From contig NC_073358.2 of the NCBI RefSeq assembly GCF_027580225.2, positions 29,972,501 through 30,036,500 of the forward strand: a stretch of 64,000 nucleotides of DNA. The letters are read 5' to 3'. The first letter of the stretch is position 1. Every line of letters begins with the position of its first letter. The position numbers were made by a program, and so were the translations under genes. Shown here in pieces: positions 57,454 through 64,000 of the stretch. This DNA is from Misgurnus anguillicaudatus. Taxonomy: Eukaryota > Chordata > Actinopteri > Cypriniformes > Cobitidae. The notes below the pieces were generated by a model. The model did not search any database, had not been told where the DNA came from, and saw only the letters and a list, made by a program, of their open reading frames with translations.

Positions 57454-57654
57454 CACCGTCAAAAATAAAGGCCCTGTCGCTAGGGCAGTACCCTTAAAAA
57501 AGGTCCCAATATGTACCATTTAGGTACAAATATGTATCTTTGAACTACCAATATGTACCTTTGTAGTACTAATATGCACACTTTGGGTACAAGGGTGTAC
57601 CTTTTTGAAAGGGTACTGTCCCAGTGACACAGTTTACCTTTATTTCTGAGAGTG
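57454..57654. mobile_element. MITE rich in GTACAAATATGTATCTTTGAA, copy 2
   Basis: 201 bp with TA on both sides (57452-57453 and 57655-57656). The ends CACCGTCAAAAATAAAGG and the complement of CACTCTCAGAAATAAAGG are inverted repeats. It is very similar to 31948-32149 over its full length. Confidence 0.87.
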
Positions 57655-57656
57655 TA

Positions 57657-60600
57657 CAAAATGGTAATAACTTTTAATCTCATTGGTTCTTGCCTGTCTC
57701 GTAGCAAAATGTCATAAGACCATTTGAGTTAGAGACACATGGGTGTAATGTTCTAGTTTGCATAGTAGCTACCGTCTATCGCATCAGTTTTTCCTGTAAA
57801 TCGCATGCGCTTTCAGAACATCATATATTTGCTTAGAACATTACAGTGGGAACCTATATATGTGTAGGCTAGTTTTTAACTTCACATGTATGTAAAGTTA
57901 GCTAACAGATATGTTTTTATTAAAAACATTGTTTGTGTTCAGCTGAGAAGGAAGTCATATATATCTGGGATGGCATGAGGTTGAATAAATGATAAGGGAA
58001 TTTTTATTTTTGTGTAAACTATTCCCAATAGAGAGAGTGCAGTAAGCCACCCCACAGACGCACGCACACACAAGCCAAAAGGATTTACTACTTGCTGCTT
58101 CTTCGTCACTGAAAGACATCCAGAAAATCAGTGAGTTGTTGTGGTTTTGGGCCTGACTGCGTGTGCTCAGACTTGATAAATAGCTCACTGTACCGGAGTA
58201 CAAAATAATGACGTTAAAGCGACGTTTATCAGAATCAAAGGCTCAGAGGGAACCTTTATCACGCAGGTGGTGTAGGTAATGGACGGTATGATAGTGTGTA
58301 TTGATATGTAATGAGCTGTTTCCAGTTTATAGTGAGGTCGAAAAGCAGTAATAACAACAGTGTGTGAAAAGGATAAGAAAATTCAGCTTCATGCTATTGT
58401 ACAATGATAAGAAAAGAGAGATAGATTACGTGTTGTGTGTGTTTGTACAGTTTCAGAGAATCTGGGCATGGTATTATAGACGGTTTAAGCAGTAACAACA
58501 TAAACAAATGACTTTCGTGAAACAAACGTAATCTCCGGTGAACTCCGCAAGGAGTCCTTTTAGAGTAGTTTACTTCTGATAACAATCAAAATAAACAATG
58601 ATTACCTTAGTTAAATCATAGATAAAGCGTATCAAAAACTACACTGAGCAGCTGTGTAAAATGTGTACTATATAATGTATACAATCTTATACTACAGATT
58701 GTCTGCCAAACCTTTTCTCATCCAAGCAATAGCAACAGAGGCTGGTAGGTAATCCTAACCAAATAACCGACTTGCAGATTCTGAGAGGATATTCAGTTCT
58801 GGCAGTCCCCGTAATACCGATCCAAAAAGCTCTTAGTGTGAGAGGAGCCAGGCCTGGATGAGAAAAGGAACAGGCTCGGATGGTTCCAGCCATTTGTGTG
58901 TGGTCTGAATCACAAGCCCCTTGAGACTCACCCCTCCTCTGCTGCCCTCTTTCTCCATCTATCGCATGTTTACATGCTCACTTTCTCTTCCTTCCCTTCC
59001 TCTTCTTTTTAATGTGCTACAGGTGGGCCTGATCACAAACAGGCACTACTGGGGGCAACTAATGGGACCCCGCTAACCTTTCTGGAGGTTGTTAACAGAT
59101 ATAGAGGCTCAGTGAGAGCCATTATGTGCGCGTTTTTTGCGTGTGGTCTTGGAGTGAACCCTGCTGAAACACGGCTTGCTAATTCAAGACATTATACATT
59201 TTTTATTTTTGTACTGAAAATACGGTTTACCCCAAAATTTTTATTCTGTCTATCTATTCACCCTTAGAAAGTTTTATTTCTTTACTCGGATTCCACAAGG
59301 GCCTAATGCTCCATAAAAGTAGGTAAATGAAGATATACACTTTCATTTTGGGGGTTTTATGTCTTTTTAACATAATTTTACACTCGCAGGAAAAAATATT
59401 TTTATATTTAACCTACAGAAAAGGGTCATGTGAAATGTTGTAGATGTGCAAGTAATAAAAAAAATAATGGAGGTATAATTTAATAAGCTGATAAATTACA
59501 GCAATAAAAGTTAGGCCTATAAAGTGTCAATTGAGTAGCAGTAGATATGTAACTGTCATATCATTCGTTTCGGAAACGTTCTGTTAGTTTATAGGTTATA
59601 AACTGTGCAACCCATAAAAACACTTCAAAAAGTAGATGTAATATAAGACTGTAATTGCCTGTAATTACAGACACATTTAAGCTTCCTTTTAGTTAGCGTT
59701 GCCTGTTATTGGCTGGGCTCCAGGTTGCTTTGCACCTGATTGGTGAATGGATCAGATTTCGCAAAGTGACCTATAATTGGTCAAGACACCGTGTGACATC
59801 TACGATGACAGTAAAAACAGAGCATACAGGCTCAATGACAGACATGTTGCCAGGCAACAGGAACACAAGACATCATGTCGCTCCAGTGTTTATTTTAAGT
59901 GTACCTGTACTACAAATGATTTTTTTTGCATAATTTAATTTAATTTCTGATATCAGTATCTGTTGCTATAAAATATTGTAATCATGGATTCCTGAGCCGT
60001 AAGAAGTGCAAACCTTGTGACTTTCTCGGTGTGCAAATAAGCACATCCTTATCTTTCCGAAGCGTGCTTGGGTACATCTCAGCAGCCGGAAAAACTGGTC
60101 TTACTTTATCCTACTGAAACGTAGTTGCTTTATCACAGGAATGTAAACACTTGTATCCTCAGGAAGAGCAGGTTTGTAACACTATGCATGTGTCTGTTTA
60201 TTTACAACCGCAAGCTTGCGGTTGATAATGTTGAAAAGCACACTAAATGACTAGGGTTAAAAACAAAAAGCATATGAAAAACTAAAGAGAAAAAGGAGGA
60301 CAGCTAAGAACATATGCTAGACAATAAAAGGAGTACGGGAATAAAGATGGACATGGATGGGTGATGAGGTCTTTTAAAATTTTATGTTTTATATCAGCTG
60401 CCAGAGTTTGGTGATAATGGTCAGGGTTACCAAGGCAACAATGAAATGAAATGGAAAGTATCTTATGGGTCACGTAGGGTGTTGCTTCCTGTCTTGCAGA
60501 CAGACACACACGACGATGAGATGATCTCAGCCTTTTCTCTACTTTTATAAGGGCCCTTAATAACCCAAAGTCATTTAATACTTTCTACAGTGCTGCTGGC

Positions 60601-60784
60601 CACGTAAAGCTGCCCAGATATGTGAGAAATGTTTTAATGAGCTTGTCATCCAAGGCTGGAATAAAAAACTGCTGTACACTTCAAATCTCTCTGCATGAAC
60701 AACAGAAAAAAGTGAGCTCTGAAACATCGTGTTGAATTAGGAAAAAGAAGCTCGAATGAAACGTTGTGCTTTTATATCGATCAA
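57657..60784. other. No gene recognised over 3.1 kb
   Basis: Mixed-composition, mostly single-copy sequence. A possible decayed AGGGATAGTTCACCC-type end lies near 59222-59280 (TTTACCCCAAAATTTTTATT...). Short frames (57955, 58687, 59709) lack splice context. Confidence 0.42.
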
Positions 60785-62058
60785 GAGGAAAAACTCTTAT
60801 TTTTATTAAGCCATGAATTTCACATTGTGAAAAAATCACTTGTACAAAATAATGTTAACCGCTGTGGTTGAGATAAAATAACAATACAATAATATAATAC
60901 GACAAATATAGAAAAGAAAAAAAAGACATTCACGAAAACAACAGTACAGCCAACATTGACAGTATTTGAGCAATGCATCTGTTTGTGAAGGCATACAGCG
61001 TTGAAGAGTTCTCAGTGCGCACAGGCCTGTGAGTCACATCTGATTCAATCGTTCACTTGAGACGGAGGAAAAAGGAGCAGAGAAGTTCGAGAGAGCGAGA
61101 AAGAGAAAAACAAAACACTTGACTATTACCAGTTGAAGTAAAGGGGGGGGGGGCAATGATTGTTGACCATCACTGTGGCAACTGTGGGTGGAATGGGATT
61201 TTCTGATTGGCTGGAGGTCAGAATGGGGGAAGGTGGCAGGTCAAAGATGGAGGTGGTGTAAGACCCCCTAAAGGCTAAAAGGGAACACAGTAAGCAAGAA
61301 TTTCCTACTTTGCTGGGGGGTTGTGCGAGGAATGTGAACTACTCATTGCTGTTTTTTCTTTCTCTCTCTCGCTCGCTCTCTATATGGGCTTTCCAATAGA
61401 AAGCCATTACAATATATATAGCTGTTACATGCTATGTCGCTGTGCAGTGAAACAATACAGAACACTATATTCTGAATGTCCATAAATGTAAAGCGATTTA
61501 GTTTGTTTGTACTCGACACAAAAGCTACAGCATAGTGAGTTGCTAGCGGTGTTATTCAACCTAACCCAAAAACCTTTGTCGTCTTGTGTCGCTTTAAAAC
61601 TAATATCTATCTCTACAGATGTTTCGCATTGCCATAAAAGCACCATAGTGTCTTTGCCCTTATGAAGACATCGCTTTTAAAAGTTATTTGGGATGCAGCT
61701 TAATCATAACAACACAAAAATTATAATTTTTATAGTATCACATTTTCTACACCACAGGCTGTAGCTACATCATCCAGGGAGGTGGTATTCAGCCACTCAT
61801 ACTGCTTATAATACTTCAAACTGCGAGGGACAGTCAAAATTACGACATGCTGGTGACGGTTCCAGCTGTTCTTAGAGCAGCTGCCGATGTCAAATTCCTC
61901 AGATAGCTTTACAAGCTCCTTACAAGTCACAAAGGACGTTTAGAGTGATGGATGCCGAGCAGAGCTTCCTTACTGGACTGTGTTTAGCACTGGGCACTAG
62001 TTAAAACCACTTGTAATGGACAACAATCTGTGGTAATGTTTCAGAGGTTTGTAGTTAA

Positions 62059-62301
62059 AGGGATAGGTCAAAAAAAGAAAAAAAAACGGTCTACTGCAAA
62101 TTCACTGTGTAAGTAACACTACTGGTTAGAAATAATTTTTTTTCTTTTTAGGACCCACTTCCATGTAAGCTGGAAATGCATGTGTGGTTAAATAGGGTGC
62201 CTTTCATATATTCTGCTTAACATCTTTGTATTTCACAGAAAGTAGAAAGTCACAGAAGAAGTTTGGACATGATAAGAGTACGTTTTTTGTGAACTATCCC
62301 T
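62059..62301. mobile_element. TTAA MITE, AGGGATAGKTCAMAAAA ends
   Basis: TTAA at 62055-62058 and 62302-62305. The left end AGGGATAGGTCAAAAAAAG and the right end (complement of AGGGATAGTTCACAAAAAAC) are inverted repeats. 243 bp, no frame. Confidence 0.83.
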
Positions 62302-62433
62302 TTAAATTTTATTTTGTGCATCAGTACTGGGTATCATGGCATTGGGATCACTTGGGGAGTGGTTAGTGTTAAAGGGATAGTTCACCCAAAAATTAAAATT
62401 CTGTCATTTACTCACTCTCATGTTGCTATAAAC

Positions 62434-63150
62434 TTTATACCACGGGCCTGTTGAACGCTTTATTCTGATTGGTTGAGAAATGTTCCATGGGTGTTGATTA
62501 GGGCTGTAACGATTAATCGTGCAAATGCGCGTTTTCTCAATTAATGAATTTGAATGAATTATGGTGAAATCCCGGCACATCCCAAAGACAGGGGGCGCTC
62601 TCGTTCAGAAACTCCCTTTGTGCCACAGAAGAAGTAGCATTACTAACGCTATTCCAGGAAATGTCTAGAAGAATATTTATATAGCCATTCTTCAGATTGT
62701 TTCAGGTATTTTCATGATAATAAAGAAAATTTTGAATGATTTTGTTTAACGAGTGTTGCTTTTTTAAATGCACGTTATAAACGACTCAGACTCATAATGA
62801 TTTTAGATTGATAAGGACTTCTTACTGACCAAGTACACGCACAAGCTGCGCGTGAAACACGAAATCGCACCCTTGCGATTCAGAATCGATTTTAGACAGG
62901 TCTTTTTAATGGGATACGCAATTTATGGTTAAAGCCCTAGTGTTGATTATTTTTCTGTAAACCGCACACCTAACTTGTCAAATGCTTTAAAAATAGGCAC
63001 CAGAGCAATGTTTGCGGTAACGTGGTATAAGCGGAATAATTGACTTTGGTCCTTTGAATTATTCGAAAATAATGCACACCCACGGTTTAACATTGGGTGT
63101 GCATTATTTTCTTATAATTCAACGGCCCGTCGTCAATTATTCCTTACGTA
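62434..63150. mobile_element. TTATACCACGGG element nested in the AGGGATAG MITE
   Basis: TTTATACCACGGGCC at 62434 is mirrored by CGTGGTATAA at 63021-63030. A second hairpin follows at 63032-63143, built of GGAATAATTGAC / GTCAATTATTCC around AATAATGCACACCCA / TGGGTGTGCATTATT. It is a non-coding palindromic element. A hAT MITE interrupts its left part. The outer limits are approximate. Confidence 0.65.
62499..62939. mobile_element. hAT MITE, TAGGGCTGTAACGATTAATC ends
   Basis: A perfect 8-bp duplication GTGTTGAT (62491-62498 and 62940-62947) encloses TAGGGCTGTAACG and the complement of TAGGGCTTTAACCATAAATT. The element is 441 bp without a frame. It is the innermost and youngest layer of the three-layer stack at 62373-63388. 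Confidence 0.9.
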
Positions 63151-64000
63151 TAAATTTAATTGTTCTACTTAACACAAAGAAAGATATTATGAGAAATGTT
63201 TGTAACCAAACCCTTTTTGAGCATTTTATTGACTTTCATAGTATTTTTTCCTACAATGGAAGTCAATGGTGTTCCTGTTTCCTGCTTGATTACAAATATC
63301 TTCCTTTGTGTCCAGCAAAACAAAATAATTTATACAGGTTGGTAACAACATGAGAGTGAGTAAATAATTTTTTAGGTAAACTACCCCTTTAAGTAGTCCA
63401 TTTATGACTAACTAGTCCACCAAGTTTCTGCCTCTCACTTCACAGCTCCTCCACCTACTTTGCACCCTGGGTAATATGAACCTGTGACGTCATTCGGCTC
63501 ATTCTTATCCTGTCAATAACCTACGACCTCCCAAGACCCGTTCTGGTTTTGATCAGATGAGCTCAAGCTGACCACTACAGATTCCACCCGCTCAGTCAAA
63601 ATTACCATACGCTAATGTGCAAAAGAGCAGCAGGAACATTAGCATTTTGGGCCATGCGCGATACAAAAACCTGTCATCTTTGATACATCCAAACATGTAC
63701 GCAAGCAGAAAAACAATAAATACAAAACAATTGTTAATACACCATGAATCGAAACAAAAGCAATATAAAAAAAATATAAATTAAGACCATTAAGACACTG
63801 AAATATTTTAAGACAACCAGTTTCTTCTTGCACTTTTTATCCTTTTTTAATTTTACAGTTCAGGTTTTTCATTGACGTTGCCATAGAGACTGCGTTCCCT
63901 TGCAAGGTGACGAAATGACTCTCACCTCTTTCTCTCTCTCTCTCCTTCTGTCGTTCACGTTTACTGTGAGCGTATGTGCTTAGAATAGTACAGGCAAAGC

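Larger units (their letters stand above)
62373..63388. mobile_element. TTAA palindromic MITE, AGGGATAGTTCACCCAAAAA, with nested insertions
   Basis: TTAA at 62369-62372 and 63389-63392. The left arm (AGGGATAGTTCACCCAAAAA to TCTCATGTTGC, 62373-62430) is mirrored at 63330-63388. The central palindrome CTTTCATAGTATTTTTTCCT / ACAATGGAAGTC lies near 63233-63265. The left half is split by insertions between about 62434 and 63150. Confidence 0.85.
60785..64000 (-). other. Candidate 3' UTR region of a minus-strand gene
   Basis: Read on the minus strand, the DNA is U-rich with long single-copy runs and few frames. It ends near 60790-60810 in GGCTTAATAAAAATAAGAG, a standard AATAAA signal. The part above 63393 (for example TTTTGTATTTATTGTTTTTC near 63720) has the same 3'-UTR-like character. 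A minus-strand frame at 61730-61930 could be the coding end, but has no clear acceptor. Three groups of MITEs interrupt the region (62059-63388). The window ends before any convincing coding exon. Confidence 0.3.

Noticed and set aside
61730..61930. 66-codon minus-strand frame as a terminal coding exon
   Set aside because: The peptide looks protein-like, but there is no convincing acceptor and its position fits a 3' UTR. Kept only as a remark under 60785-64000.

Overview
The window looks like transposon-dense, AT-rich nuclear DNA from a teleost fish, most likely a cyprinid. The evidence is the repeat content: short palindromic DNA transposons of the AGGGATAGTTCACCC and CACTGCAAAAAATG types, hAT, Tc1 and piggyBac-like copies, a tRNA-derived SINE whose tail resembles the salmonid/cyprinid L2-type tail, and long (GT)n, (TC)n and (GAAA)n microsatellites. 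There is no bacterial operon structure, rRNA, CRISPR array or phage. The species call is inference, because no database search was possible.

Layout: 0-2.5 kb holds a palindromic TTAA element. 2.5-7.3 kb is one old repeat broken open by a hAT element, a nested CACTG-MITE/piggyBac-like/TTAA triple insertion and a further long-TIR element. 11.0-12.6 kb is a tandem array of 185-bp units. 13.2-15.6 kb is a dead Tc1 copy carrying a 722-bp near-perfect palindrome. 15.7-20.9 kb is a Russian-doll nest several insertions deep. 21.7-24.0 kb holds the only plausible host exons, on the minus strand. 26.1-30.3 kb is a second tandem array (134-bp units, with a 938-bp higher-order period). It ends in the same 15-mer as the first array, in inverted orientation. 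31-37 kb holds several MITEs, a mariner-type element nested in another MITE, and a compound pentanucleotide repeat. 40.5-50 kb holds a retroposon tail, four copies of a GGGGCGGTTTCC MITE, a hAT copy inserted in a (GT)n tract, and the main microsatellites. 51.8-53.4 kb is a second dead Tc1 copy with a MITE inserted at TTA. 56-58 kb holds more MITEs. 60.8-64 kb looks like a minus-strand 3' UTR region interrupted by MITEs.

No complete protein-coding gene can be supported. The only coding signals are decayed transposase fragments (two Tc1, a hAT BED finger, a hAT N-terminal exon) and two or three candidate host exons on the minus strand near 22-24 kb. The strongest observations come from target-site duplications and from reconstructed empty sites, which give insertion orders that can be checked directly.
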